Shown: positions 45,494 to 55,408, numbered from the stretch's first letter. The stretch: DNA of 64,000 nt from Nostoc sp. UHCC 0870 (GCF_022063185.1 NZ_CP091913.1:2853501-2917500), one strand, 5' to 3'. The notes: generated from the sequence alone by a model not told the origin. Numbers and translations: made by a program.

Positions 45494-45526
45494 AGAACCC
45501 CGATTTCTCCTAGAAATCGGGGTTCT
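45494..45526. terminator. Bidirectional terminator hairpin
   Basis: AGAACCCCGATTTCT (45494-45508) and its exact reverse complement (45512-45526) form a 15-bp stem with a 3-base loop between two convergent genes. The outer AGAACCCCG stem is shared with the hisD terminator. Confidence 0.75.
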
Positions 45527-45551
45527 GCAATCTTAAACTACTTGCAATTGA

Positions 45552-46481
45552 TTAAGAACATTGACGTTTGCGGACAGAGCGAAGGAATAGACCACCAAGG
45601 AGTAAAACACCTAAGCCAGCACCAGGTTCTGGAACTTTTCTGCGAACTTCTTTATCCCACTTCAGACCAGCGATCGCACCACTACCAGGATAGCGATATT
45701 GTACCTTAGTAATATCTACGTAAGTTGTGCGGAAGGTATACATAGAGTTATCACCTCTGACTTTGCTATCTTGGGTGATGGTTACATTATTTGATGTATG
45801 GCTTTGTTGATAGCCGTTAACAGCTTTACCTGTTGGCGCAACATACTGATTGTAGTGTCCTTTGATTAAAGACAAGGCATCAATTTTAAATTCATTACCG
45901 TCTTTATCCCAGAGGAAGACTTCTAAGTAATTTCCCCGACTATCTTGGTCATCATCCATATCCAAAAGGGAAAATTCCTTGAAGTTGACAGGACTATCAA
46001 CAAAGTCAAAGGTGATCCAACCCCCATTAGCTTCATCATCAGGATCGTTGGCGTTCCTCACACCTACAATTTTCCCACCTGATCTTTGCCAACCGTCCTC
46101 CTGAATAATCAGAACATTATTTTGGGTTGTAGTTCCCCATTGGCTTCCTGTCCTCAAATCATTGTCGCCACCTGTGTAGGTATTTGGCTGACTGTTAAAT
46201 AACAGCAGTGGCTCAGATTGACTAGGGTTATTTTTGACATTGGCACTAATTCTAACACCCCATTCTTGCCACTGATCACCAATCCCTAGAGCATTTCCAG
46301 CGTTAGAGGTAGTAATTTTGTTGCCATTGGGATCAAAATCAAAATTCAAGTCGAACTCTTTGATTTCCGTGACGAATCCTGCGGCATTAGCAATCCCAGG
46401 ATTGAGCATTCCGATGGTAGCGATCGCCGCCACACCTATTACTTTCAGCATGAATTTTTGTGTGTATTTTACAGTACTCAT
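45552..46481 (-). CDS. PEP-CTERM-type exported protein
   Basis: The 309-residue protein has a signal peptide (residues 1-34, ending GIANAAGF) and a C-terminal sorting signal: VPEPGAG, a hydrophobic stretch (LGVLLLGGLFLRS) and basic residues (RKRQC). This is the tripartite PEP-CTERM form. The body is beta-rich with WITFDFVDSPVNFKEFSLLD and DDDQDSRGNYLEVFLWD, which may bind calcium. I chose ATG 46481 because a signal peptide starts there; a TTG 14 codons upstream is unlikely. PEP-CTERM proteins are usually envelope or matrix proteins; the exosortase is not in this window. Confidence 0.85.
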   Translation of the reverse strand: MSTVKYTQKFMLKVIGVAAIATIGMLNPGIANAAGFVTEIKEFDLNFDFDPNGNKITTSNAGNALGIGDQWQEWGVRISANVKNNPSQSEPLLLFNSQPNTYTGGDNDLRTGSQWGTTTQNNVLIIQEDGWQRSGGKIVGVRNANDPDDEANGGWITFDFVDSPVNFKEFSLLDMDDDQDSRGNYLEVFLWDKDGNEFKIDALSLIKGHYNQYVAPTGKAVNGYQQSHTSNNVTITQDSKVRGDNSMYTFRTTYVDITKVQYRYPGSGAIAGLKWDKEVRRKVPEPGAGLGVLLLGGLFLRSVRKRQCS

Positions 46482-46763
46482 ATTCTTATAAACAGTGTTT
46501 ACACTTACACTATATCGATTCAAACTAGTTTGTTTATAAAGTTAAAGTATTAATACTGCTAAGTGTTAATTAGGGTTTGAGTACCAAAACATTACAATTC
46601 TTCTACTTTGGTTTACAAAAAACTTAACGATTAGACAAATAAAAGCTCAATAACGCGAGATAATAATAAGTTCCCACCGCCCTCAGCTGTAGTACCATTG
46701 CCCGTCAGTAACCCAGCCCTAAAGGGACTGAGTTTCCCGCATCCCGTGTATTCCTATGAAATT

Positions 46764-49700
46764 ATGACAACAGCCACCGCATTACAAGCCCGTCTGGAAT
46801 ATTACTACCAGCAAATCAAAACTATCATTTTGACCCGTCAGAATCCAATTACTGGGTTGTTACCGGCTAGTACAGCCGTAACTGCCCACGGTGATTATAC
46901 TGATGCTTGGGTAAGAGATAATGTCTACAGCATTTTGGCAGTTTGGGGTTTAGCACTGGCTTACCGCAAGGTAGATGAAGATAAGGGACGCACCTATGAG
47001 TTAGAACATAGTGTGGTTAAGTTGATGCGTGGGTTGTTGTTTGCGATGATGCGACAATCTCACAAAGTAGAGCAGTTTAAACATACCCAGTCACTCTTAG
47101 ATGGCTTACACGCCAAATACAACACAACCACAGGGGATATTGTTGTCGGTGATGATGAATGGGGACATCTGCAATTAGATGCAACTTCCATATTTTTATT
47201 GATGTTGGCGCAAATGACCGCTTCAGGATTGCAGATAACTTATACGATTGATGAAGTTAATTTTATCCAAAATTTGGTTTATTACATTGGACGAGCCTAC
47301 CGCACCCCTGATTATGGCATTTGGGAACGGGGGAATAAAATTAATCATGGGAATGCAGAGTTAAACGCCAGTTCTGTAGGGATGGCGAAAGCGGCTTTAG
47401 AAGCTATCAACGGACTGGATTTATTTGGGGTGAGGGGAAGTCAAGCTTCAGTCATTCATGTGTTACCAGATGAAATTGCCCGTGCGCGGATTACTCTAGA
47501 ATCACTATTACCGAGGGAATCTGCATCTAAAGAAATTGATGCGGCACTGTTGAGTATTATTAGTTATCCGGCTTTTGCGGTGGAAGATGTGCAGTTAAGA
47601 GAACGCACACTCAACGAGATTATTAATAAACTCCAAGGGAAATACGGCTGTAAACGCTTTTTACGGGATGGACACCAAACTGTTTTAGAAGATAATCAAC
47701 GGTTGCACTATGAACCTTGGGAATTGAAGCAGTTTGAGCATATTGAATGTGAATGGCCGTTATTTTTTACTTATTTAGCTTTAGATGGGTTATTTTGTGG
47801 TGATCAAAAGCAAACTAAATTTTATCAAGAAAGTTTGGCAAGTTTACTAGTTGAACGCGATGGGTTGCATTTATTACCAGAAGTCTATTATGTCCCCGAT
47901 GAAAATGTTGAAGCCGAAAAGTTAGTGCCTCAAAGTCAGCCCCGTTTACCTAATGAAAATGTCCCATTAGTGTGGGCGCAGAGTTTATATTTTCTTGGTG
48001 AAATGCTGAGTGAAGGATTATTAGCACTAGGAGATATTGACCCTTTAGGTAGACATTTGTGTGTAGGTAAAAAGCGGGAAGCCTTAGTACAAATTGCCCT
48101 GTTAGCAGAAGATGAAGATTTACAAGCAAAACTAGAAGTGCATGGAATTGAGACGCAAACGCCGAAACAAGTAGAACCTATTCAAGTGAGAAAAGCAGGG
48201 GAACTTTCGCATATTTACACTCAAATTGGTCGCAATGATAAACTTGGTTTAACTGGGCGACCAGTGCGCCGATTGCGGAGTTTGACTACATCTAGAATCT
48301 TCCGCATTCAAGGCGAAACGGTGGTATTTTTACCGTCATTTTTAGATTCGCAGCAGTTTTATTTAACTCTTGATTACCATTTTTTGCTAGATCAAATTAG
48401 AAGTGAACTGGCGTATATTCAAAAATATTGGAGCGATTTAGGTCGTCCAACTTTAAGTTTAATGTTGACTCACACGATCCTAGAAACTGGTTCGCAAGCT
48501 TTACTAGAACTCATGCAGGAGTTGAAAGAAGGTGTATGTAATGGTGTGCAAGTCAAATTAGGGCGACTAAATCAACTCATGCTGACGGCGGGAATACAAA
48601 GAATTGATTTTCTGCAAGACGGGGAATTTTCTCAATCACCAATGCAAAATGCTGCTCCACATTGCTATTATTTGGCTTATCATCCTGGGAAAAGTTGGCG
48701 ATTGGGGCATACTCAAGAATTTCAGATGGAATGTGAGACTAACTTGAGCTTTTTGTTATCATCTCTGCGGTCATCAGAAAATCTTTATGAGCAAATTGAG
48801 TTATTGCAAACTTTGACTCGGTTGCAAGGACTGGAGTTTGATACAGGGTTTGGTGGGCCAGGGTATCCGGTGACTGTAGCTTATTTACTAGATGAAGTGT
48901 ACACCAAAGCCGGAGATTCAGGACACTGGGCAGTAGTCCGGCGGGCGGCTGGATTGCGTCAGATGGTTGACATTGGTTTGTCGGATGCAGTGACGATTAT
49001 TTTGGTGCGGGGTAAGCAAATTGCTGTAGGTAGGGCTTACAGTGAAGCGTCATTGATTACCGTCCCGATGCCTCATAATGAGATTTTCGAGAAAATTAAT
49101 AACTTCTGTCGTGAGGATATCCGCGATCGCGTCCTCACACAAGAAATCCTCATCTATCTTAGTATCCTCATCAAAACAGAGCCTGAATTATTCCAAGGAC
49201 TACTTACCCTCAGAGTAGGCTATCTCATCTTATTAATTACCAGCGAACTAGCACGGGAGTTGCAGGTAACTCAAGATGAAGCCTATGAACAATTAATGGA
49301 ACTCGCACCCTTTGAAGTCAAAGACCGCTTGCATCAAGTATTGAGTGCTTATACAGGAATGAGTAATTTGTTGCGTCAGCAGGAATCACTGCACGTCAAG
49401 CAAAAAGAAAGTGATATTAATTGGGTGGTGTTACCTGTAATTGAGGAAGAAGTAGAAGCACAAGAAATTCCGGTGGGTGGTTGGCGACGCTTCCGCCAAG
49501 CCGAGGGTGCGTTAAACCGTGTCCCGAAAAACTTTTTTCAGCAGGTTTGGCTATTAATGCAGCATTGTAAGGGTGTGGTGATTGGCGATAAACTAGAGCG
49601 TCGCAATCGCTTAGAAAGTGATGTGATGTTATCGGAGATGACGGCTGGGGAAAAGAACTTTGCTTTATTAGTTGAGCATCTGTTAAATAAAATTGAAGCC

Positions 49701-49979
49701 CCAGAGTACCGCCGAGTTAATATTGAAGCATTAATGGAACTAGCTGCGATCGCCTCTAAAAATCCCAGCCTGCAAATTGAAGAATACATGGTTTTGGATG
49801 TTTTAATCGGTCATGCTGTGCGTTTAGCTTGGTTAGATGGACATCCAGAACGAGGCGATCGCTATGATGAAGATAAAGCCTCAGCGTGGCGACATTTTTA
49901 CAACACTTCCCCTAGAGATTGCGCTACTTATATCCTCAAGGCGTTTAGGTTCTTGACGGAGTTTGTCACGGAGTTTTAG
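46764..49979 (+). CDS. GH15 / phosphorylase kinase alpha-beta-like protein
   Basis: The 1071-residue protein resembles the glucoamylase-like (alpha/alpha)6 domain shared by GH15 enzymes and eukaryotic phosphorylase kinase alpha and beta subunits. The N-terminus (TGLLPASTAVTAHGDYTDAW followed by VRDNVYS) matches the PhK 'DAWVRDNVY' motif, and GDDEWGHLQLDATSIFLLML with GIWERGNKINHGNAELNASS follows. C-terminal parts (about residues 840-1071) resemble the regulatory regions of the PhK family. The family's Ca-calmodulin partner does not exist in bacteria, so the role is open: polyglucan hydrolysis or a regulatory role. I chose ATG 46764; a TTG 22 codons upstream is less likely. Its stop overlaps the convergent neighbour's stop by 4 bp. 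Confidence 0.85.
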   Translation: MTTATALQARLEYYYQQIKTIILTRQNPITGLLPASTAVTAHGDYTDAWVRDNVYSILAVWGLALAYRKVDEDKGRTYELEHSVVKLMRGLLFAMMRQSHKVEQFKHTQSLLDGLHAKYNTTTGDIVVGDDEWGHLQLDATSIFLLMLAQMTASGLQITYTIDEVNFIQNLVYYIGRAYRTPDYGIWERGNKINHGNAELNASSVGMAKAALEAINGLDLFGVRGSQASVIHVLPDEIARARITLESLLPRESASKEIDAALLSIISYPAFAVEDVQLRERTLNEIINKLQGKYGCKRFLRDGHQTVLEDNQRLHYEPWELKQFEHIECEWPLFFTYLALDGLFCGDQKQTKFYQESLASLLVERDGLHLLPEVYYVPDENVEAEKLVPQSQPRLPNENVPLVWAQSLYFLGEMLSEGLLALGDIDPLGRHLCVGKKREALVQIALLAEDEDLQAKLEVHGIETQTPKQVEPIQVRKAGELSHIYTQIGRNDKLGLTGRPVRRLRSLTTSRIFRIQGETVVFLPSFLDSQQFYLTLDYHFLLDQIRSELAYIQKYWSDLGRPTLSLMLTHTILETGSQALLELMQELKEGVCNGVQVKLGRLNQLMLTAGIQRIDFLQDGEFSQSPMQNAAPHCYYLAYHPGKSWRLGHTQEFQMECETNLSFLLSSLRSSENLYEQIELLQTLTRLQGLEFDTGFGGPGYPVTVAYLLDEVYTKAGDSGHWAVVRRAAGLRQMVDIGLSDAVTIILVRGKQIAVGRAYSEASLITVPMPHNEIFEKINNFCREDIRDRVLTQEILIYLSILIKTEPELFQGLLTLRVGYLILLITSELARELQVTQDEAYEQLMELAPFEVKDRLHQVLSAYTGMSNLLRQQESLHVKQKESDINWVVLPVIEEEVEAQEIPVGGWRRFRQAEGALNRVPKNFFQQVWLLMQHCKGVVIGDKLERRNRLESDVMLSEMTAGEKNFALLVEHLLNKIEAPEYRRVNIEALMELAAIASKNPSLQIEEYMVLDVLIGHAVRLAWLDGHPERGDRYDEDKASAWRHFYNTSPRDCATYILKAFRFLTEFVTEF

Positions 49980-51307
49980 CTTAAACTAGTTTGTTTCGTC
50001 ACATTTTTTGCTTGTACAAAAGCTTCTCGACCTGTAATTAATCTAGAGCGACGATTCCGAGTGATATAATTCCACGCCCACTGAAATACTACTAGTAATT
50101 TAGTGTCAAACTCGATTAAGAAGTAGATGTGAATTAATAGCCAAAATACCCAAGCAATGAAACCTTGGAGCTTGATTAAGCCTAAATCTACAACAGCTAA
50201 ATTTTGCCCAATCATCGCCAAACTACCTACGTCGTTGTAACGAAACTGTGGCAAAGTATGACCTTTAAGCCGGCGTTTAATGAGTTTAGCTACATACTCT
50301 CCTTGTTGTGTGGCGACCGGTGCAACACCAGGTAAGGGTTTACCATTTTGATGGGAGAAGTTGCCTAAATCTCCCACTACAAAAATGTTTTTATAACCCC
50401 TGATAGTCAAGTCTGGTTCTACCATTACACGTCCGGCGTGATCGCACTCCACACCTGTCCTTTGTGCTAGGACTTCTCCCATTGGTGAAGCTTTGACACC
50501 TGCGGCCCACAATATAGTTTTTGAGGGAATTTCTTTGACTTCATCGCCTTGTTTGAAAGTAACGATGTCATTTTCAATATTTGTTACCCGTGTTTTAGTT
50601 TGGATAATCGCACCCAACTTTTGCAAAGATTCTGTGGCTACTTGCGATAACTCTGGGGCAATGTGTGGGAGGATGCGATCGCCCCCTTGTAATAGTAAAA
50701 TTTTTGTTTCTGAGGTGTCGATGCTGCGGAAATCTTCTTTGAGGGTTTTGTATGCCAACTCGGCGATCGCACCTGCTAATTCTACACCAGTTGGACCACC
50801 GCCTACAATCACAAAAGTCAACCAAGCACGGCGTTTTTCAGGATCATTTTCGCTTTCTGCTGCTTCAAATGCGCCAAATATTCGGCGACGCATTTCTATT
50901 GCATCTTCAACAGTTTTCAAGCCAGGTGCAACGTCTTTCCAGTGATCTTTACCAAAATAAGAATGATTCGCACCTGTGGCAACAATTAATGTATCGTATG
51001 GCACTATTTTATCATCCAAAATCACTTGTTGCGCTTTGGGATTAATATCTTTTACTTCTCCCAGCAAAACTTGTGTATTCTTGCTTTTGCTGAATACAGC
51101 TCGTAATGGTGAAGAAATATCACCAGGTGATAGCGTACCTGTGGCAACTTGATATAAAAGTGGCTGAAATAGGTGAAAGTTACGTTTATCGATCAGAGTA
51201 ACATTTACATTCGCTTTCTTCAGAGTCTTTGCTGTATACAGTCCACCAAAGCCACCACCAATGATTACAACCTGATGTGGTGCATTCTTCTCAAGTGAAA
51301 CTACCAT
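49976..51307 (-). CDS. Type II NAD(P)H dehydrogenase (NDH-2)
   Basis: The 443-residue flavoprotein has an N-terminal FAD-binding motif (VVIIGGGFGGLYTAKTL, about residue 13) and a second dinucleotide motif for NAD(P)H (FVIVGGGPTGVELAGAIAE, about 167), then NIFVVGDLGNF and APVATQQGEYVA. The C-terminal region (about 385-420) is amphipathic or hydrophobic (FIAWVFWLLIHIYFLIEF) and would anchor the enzyme to the membrane for quinone reduction. It transfers electrons from NAD(P)H to plastoquinone or menaquinone without proton pumping. Cyanobacteria have several ndb paralogues (ndbA, ndbB, ndbC); I cannot choose among them. The stop overlaps the convergent gene by 4 bp (TTAG). Confidence 0.92.
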   Translation of the reverse strand: MVVSLEKNAPHQVVIIGGGFGGLYTAKTLKKANVNVTLIDKRNFHLFQPLLYQVATGTLSPGDISSPLRAVFSKSKNTQVLLGEVKDINPKAQQVILDDKIVPYDTLIVATGANHSYFGKDHWKDVAPGLKTVEDAIEMRRRIFGAFEAAESENDPEKRRAWLTFVIVGGGPTGVELAGAIAELAYKTLKEDFRSIDTSETKILLLQGGDRILPHIAPELSQVATESLQKLGAIIQTKTRVTNIENDIVTFKQGDEVKEIPSKTILWAAGVKASPMGEVLAQRTGVECDHAGRVMVEPDLTIRGYKNIFVVGDLGNFSHQNGKPLPGVAPVATQQGEYVAKLIKRRLKGHTLPQFRYNDVGSLAMIGQNLAVVDLGLIKLQGFIAWVFWLLIHIYFLIEFDTKLLVVFQWAWNYITRNRRSRLITGREAFVQAKNVTKQTSLS

Positions 51308-51759
51308 AAAACATAATTCCTTTTGTTAAGGGGGTTGTAACTATTCTTAACAAAGGTGTAACAGAATTATGATACCGCTTGCCGTTTATTTAGAACAATT
51401 GAAAAAACAATAAACGTAGTCAAGACTGCCGATTTCGTCATAAAACAGTTTAATTTGCAAGCAAGAGCCTTGATTAGAGGCAGGGGGCAGGGGGCAGGGG
51501 GCAGGGGGCAGGGGGAAGAGGGGACTAGAAGACAAAAGTTTTATATATCAAGGCTTTTGCTTGTTTGAAATGGTGTTCACCAATGATTTAAAATTAATTT
51601 AATTGATTGCGAATTGCGTTAGCGTTCGCGGTAGCGTCTCGTAGAGAAGCGGGGCGGGAGCATCGTTGCGAATTGCGTTAGCGTAGCGGTAGCGAGTCAT
51701 CGAGCGTCATTGCGAATTGCGAATTGCGAATTGATTTTATTATCCCCCATTCTTAATCC
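51308..51759. other. Repeat-rich intergenic region
   Basis: This 452-bp gap holds a GCAGGGG heptamer array (51480-51516, as at 8390) and a longer block of GCGTTAGCG/GCGAATT repeats (about 51605-51733), which includes GTAGCGTCTC related to the repeat at 15672-15706. No gene is credible here. Confidence 0.6.
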
Positions 51760-52221
51760 ATGCCCAAAGAAATTGAACGTAAATTTTTAGTCAAAGACGA
51801 TAGTTGGCGACAACTAGCTAAAGGTAGTTTATATCGCCAAGGATATATTTCTAGTCAAGGGGCGACTGTACGCATCCGCATTGTGGGAAATCAAGGCTAT
51901 CTCACCATCAAAGGCCCTACTATTAACTATTCTCGCTCGGAATTTGAGTATCAGATTCCTTTAGCAGATGCTCAAGAAATGTTAGATACATTATGTGTTC
52001 GTCCTTTAATTGAAAAAACCAGATACAAAATAAATGTAGGTGGTTTAGTTTGGGAAGTAGACGACTTTGCAGGAGCTAATCAAGGATTGATATTAGCAGA
52101 AGTTGAACTGACTGATGAAGCGCAACAAATTGAACTACCCCAATGGATTGGGGAAGAAGTCTCTGGAGACCTCAAATATTACAATAGCTATTTAGTCAAA
52201 CATCCTTTTTCTGAATGGTAA
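51760..52221 (+). CDS. CYTH domain (triphosphate tunnel metalloenzyme) protein
   Basis: The 153-residue protein begins with the signature EIERKFLV (ExExK). Later it shows VRIRIVGNQGYLTIKGP, SRSEFEYQIP, RYKINVGGLVWEVDDFAG and ILAEVELTDE, which are the charged strands of the tunnel that binds triphosphate and two metal ions. Bacterial members of this short class often hydrolyse inorganic triphosphate. The complete set of tunnel residues suggests it is active, though substrate choice cannot be read from sequence. It is a single gene after a repeat-rich spacer. Confidence 0.88.
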   Translation: MPKEIERKFLVKDDSWRQLAKGSLYRQGYISSQGATVRIRIVGNQGYLTIKGPTINYSRSEFEYQIPLADAQEMLDTLCVRPLIEKTRYKINVGGLVWEVDDFAGANQGLILAEVELTDEAQQIELPQWIGEEVSGDLKYYNSYLVKHPFSEW

Positions 52222-52304
52222 TAATTGATTTTATCATCATCAATTATTCCTCAGAGTCAATCAACTGGGTTTCTGAAGCCTCGCAATTCTTAATCGATTT
52301 GTCA

Positions 52305-54425
52305 CTACCGCACAGCCAACCTTCGTACAGCTGCAACTAATTCGTCTGCGTTCAGAGGCTTGGCTAAGTGGATTTGATAGCCGGCGGCGAGTGCTTGGTC
52401 TTGATCGTATTGTCTAGCAAAAGCAGTTAAGGCGATCGCCGGAATTTGTCCATTTTGCTCTGTCGAAGTTCTCACTTGCCGGATCAGCATATAGCCATCC
52501 ATATCTGGCATACTAATATCACTCACCAACACATCTAACTCGGTCTGAGCTAATATCTGTAGTGCTTCAAATGCTGAAGTCACTACATTAACTTCAGCAC
52601 CTTTTTCCTGTAAGACAAAAGTTAAAAAATCCCGTGAATCATGGTCATCATCAACGACTAAAACTTTAATACCAGCTAGGGATGAAGGCTGGGAATTTAA
52701 TGATAATAGGTGATTGTTTTCATCGGCTACATCTAAACTTTGCTCTGGGAGTAACGGTAATCGGACTGTAAATTTTGCGCCTTGTTCCTCTCCCACACTT
52801 TCAGCTTTGACAGTACCACCGTGAATTTCGACAATTTTGCGGACAATCGCCAGTCCTAATCCCAATCCGCCAAATTTTCGCGTAGAACTGCTATCTGCTT
52901 GGCGGAAGTAATCAAAGACGTAGGGTAAAAATTCTGGGTTAATCCCTTTGCCATTATCAATTAAGATAATCTCAGCATAATCATCAATTTTTTCTAAGCA
53001 CACCTCTACCTTGCCTCCCTTGGGTGTAAATTTGACAGCATTGGAAAGGAGATTCCAAACTACTTGCTGCAAGCGAGCAGCATCACCCATAACTGGCCTC
53101 AAGTTTGGTGCAAAAATTGTCTTGACCTCAATCAGCTTAGTTTCTGCTGCTAATCGCATTGTCTCTAGTGCTGAGAAAACCACAGTTTCTAGGTTGACTT
53201 TAGTAACATTCAGCACTAATTTACCCTGTAAAATTCTAGAGACATCTAGCAAGTCTTCAATCAGTTGCACCTGCAATATGGCATTGCGTTCAATCGTGGC
53301 TAATGCTTGCGCTGTTCGTGTCTCATTTAGAGTACGATTTTGTAATAGTTTAGACCACCCTAAAATGGAATTTAAAGGGGTGCGTAGTTCATGAGAAAGC
53401 ACTGCGAGAAATTCATCTTTGATGCGATTGGCTTTTTCTGCTTCAGCTCGTGCAGCTTTTTCTAATTCTAGTAAGTTCGCCCGTTCTTCTAGAATTTGTT
53501 TTTGTTCGTGAATATCTGTACAAGTCCCGAACCACTTAACAATATGACCTTGTTGATTTTTAAGTGGTAAACCTCGTGCTAACTGCCAACGATATGAACC
53601 ATCACTTGCTCGTTTAAAACGATATTCATTTTCGTATAAATTACCAATCTTGACAGCATCTAACCATACTTCATAAGCTCTGTTAACATCCTCTGGATGT
53701 AAAGCCACTAGCCATCCAGAACCTTTTGATTGTTCTAATGTTAGTCCAGTATATTCACACCAATTTTGATTAAAATAATCAGTCTCACCGTTAGCATCAC
53801 TAGTCCATACCAGTTGCGGAATTGCTTCAGCTAAATAACGATAGCGTTCTTCACTTTGTTTCAAAATTTCTAGAATGCGCTGACGTTCAGTAATCTCTTG
53901 TTGTAATTTTTCATTAGTCTTAGTAATTTCATTAGTACGCAAAGCAACTAATTCTTCTAAATGATTCTGATATTTTATTAGTTCTGCTTCTACTCGCAAT
54001 CTTTCGCTTATTTCGATTTTCAATTGTTGATTTGCTTGTTCTAGTTGAGCAGGACTAGGAAGTGCTAAAGCTTTTGGGACTAAAGGGACGAGTTCGATAG
54101 CTGTAATTAAAGATATTGTGGCAGTGATTGCCTTTACAAAACCCGATAGCCAATAGGTAGGATGCCAAAGTGTCCAAATCTCTAAAAGATGAGTTGTCCC
54201 ACAAGCTATGATAAATCCACTAAACAATAGAAATATCCAATGAAAGGGTAAATCTTGCCGTTTACGGACAAAATAGAAAAGTGTAGCCGGGATGGAATAA
54301 TAAGCTATAGCAATCAGCCCATCAGAGATTATATGTAGCCAAACTAAATCTGTTTTCCACAGATAGCAGTGTCCATGAGGGATAAATGACCCTGAACTAA
54401 AAAAATGAGTCCATAATTCTGACAT
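52305..54425 (-). CDS. Ethylene-receptor-like hybrid histidine kinase
   Basis: The 706-residue protein starts with three membrane helices (residues about 29-130) that resemble the ethylene-binding domain of plant ETR1. SDGLIAIAYYSIPATLFYFV and IIACGTTHLLEIWTLWHP give Asp35, Tyr42, Cys75 and His79, which keep exactly the spacing of ETR1 Asp25, Tyr32, Cys65 and His69 (the Cys and His bind copper). A coiled coil, a PAS domain (about 195-315, YRYLAEAIPQLVWTSDANGE), HisKA with His345 ([15 protein letters not shown]), HATPase with GGLGLGLAIVRKIVE, and a C-terminal receiver with Asp636 (LVSDISMPDMDG) follow. I chose ATG 54425; a TTG six codons upstream is also open. Its partner is not in the window. 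Confidence 0.93.
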   Translation of the reverse strand: MSELWTHFFSSGSFIPHGHCYLWKTDLVWLHIISDGLIAIAYYSIPATLFYFVRKRQDLPFHWIFLLFSGFIIACGTTHLLEIWTLWHPTYWLSGFVKAITATISLITAIELVPLVPKALALPSPAQLEQANQQLKIEISERLRVEAELIKYQNHLEELVALRTNEITKTNEKLQQEITERQRILEILKQSEERYRYLAEAIPQLVWTSDANGETDYFNQNWCEYTGLTLEQSKGSGWLVALHPEDVNRAYEVWLDAVKIGNLYENEYRFKRASDGSYRWQLARGLPLKNQQGHIVKWFGTCTDIHEQKQILEERANLLELEKAARAEAEKANRIKDEFLAVLSHELRTPLNSILGWSKLLQNRTLNETRTAQALATIERNAILQVQLIEDLLDVSRILQGKLVLNVTKVNLETVVFSALETMRLAAETKLIEVKTIFAPNLRPVMGDAARLQQVVWNLLSNAVKFTPKGGKVEVCLEKIDDYAEIILIDNGKGINPEFLPYVFDYFRQADSSSTRKFGGLGLGLAIVRKIVEIHGGTVKAESVGEEQGAKFTVRLPLLPEQSLDVADENNHLLSLNSQPSSLAGIKVLVVDDDHDSRDFLTFVLQEKGAEVNVVTSAFEALQILAQTELDVLVSDISMPDMDGYMLIRQVRTSTEQNGQIPAIALTAFARQYDQDQALAAGYQIHLAKPLNADELVAAVRRLAVR

Positions 54426-54600
54426 GGTGTTTGAGGTAGACAATTAGTTAGGTTGAATTCACAAGAATTAATATCTAATTCCCCTTTTAATTTTGTAAGC
54501 TTTGTGCTTATTTTCAGATCGTAGCTTTATTAGCGTTTATCTAGTTGACAATTTCAGGTAAGATAAATCTCTGTGGACTGTGGATAGGGAGATATTAGGG

Positions 54601-55320
54601 TTGCCTACACTTGGTGTAAACATAGACCATATTGCTACCATTCGCCAAGCGCGGCGGACTGTAGAACCAGATCCAGTGGCGGCGGCGGTGCTGGCAGAAT
54701 TAGCCGGTGCTGATGGGATTACTGTGCATCTGCGAGAAGATCGGCGGCATATTCAAGACCGGGATGTGCGTTTGCTGCGTCAGACAGTGCGATCGCACTT
54801 AAATTTAGAAATGGCCGCTACAGACGAAATGTTGGGAATCGCCCTTGATATTAAACCTGATTATGTCACCCTAGTTCCCGAAAAGCGGGAAGAAGTGACT
54901 ACAGAAGGGGGTTTAGATATAGCCGGGCAAATTGCTAGAATAGGTGAGATTGTCACTAAATTGCAGGGTGCTGGTATTCCCGTGAGTTTGTTTATTGATG
55001 CTGAACCTGCACAAATTGAAGCTTCTGTCAAGGTGCAGGCCAAGTTTATTGAACTACACACTGGTAAATATGCAGAAGCCAGCGATGAAACTAGTCGTCA
55101 TCAAGAATTAGCTGTGTTAGCTCAAGGATGTTCACAAGCCATTAAAGCTGGCTTGCGAGTGAATGCCGGTCATGGTCTGACCTACTGGAATGTATATCCG
55201 GTGGCTGCACTGCCAGGGATGGAAGAGTTAAACATAGGTCATACCATTATTAGCCGGGCTGCATTAGTAGGGATGGAAAGAGCCGTTCGGGAGATGAAAG
55301 AAGCGATGCGTAATTCGTAA
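54601..55320 (+). CDS. pdxJ: Pyridoxine 5'-phosphate synthase
   Basis: The 239-residue TIM-barrel enzyme condenses 1-deoxy-D-xylulose 5-phosphate with 3-amino-2-oxopropyl phosphate to form pyridoxine 5'-phosphate. Motifs include [15 protein letters not shown] at the N-terminus, [54 protein letters not shown] and [13 protein letters not shown] with the C-terminal phosphate-binding loop [13 protein letters not shown] favour a TTG start at 54601 (family N-terminus PTLGVNIDH), with AGGGAG upstream; a GTG at 54580 in frame would add seven residues. The last codons, RNS and the stop, lie inside a heptamer array. Confidence 0.95.
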   Translation: MPTLGVNIDHIATIRQARRTVEPDPVAAAVLAELAGADGITVHLREDRRHIQDRDVRLLRQTVRSHLNLEMAATDEMLGIALDIKPDYVTLVPEKREEVTTEGGLDIAGQIARIGEIVTKLQGAGIPVSLFIDAEPAQIEASVKVQAKFIELHTGKYAEASDETSRHQELAVLAQGCSQAIKAGLRVNAGHGLTYWNVYPVAALPGMEELNIGHTIISRAALVGMERAVREMKEAMRNS

Positions 55321-55408
55321 TTCGTAATTCGTAATTCGTAATTCGTAATTCGTAATTCGTAATTCGTAATTCGTAATTCGTAATTCGTAATTCGTAATTC
55401 GTAATTCG
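55311..55408. repeat. 14 perfect copies of TAATTCG
   Basis: The array is exactly 98 bp, 14 uninterrupted copies of the 7-mer, with no spacers. It begins inside pdxJ and supplies its TAA stop in the second copy. The reverse complement unit is seen at about 13423-13449. Confidence 0.97.

Noticed and set aside
55311..55408. CRISPR-like array
   Set aside because: It is a perfect 7-bp tandem repeat without spacers, and no cas gene is in the window.
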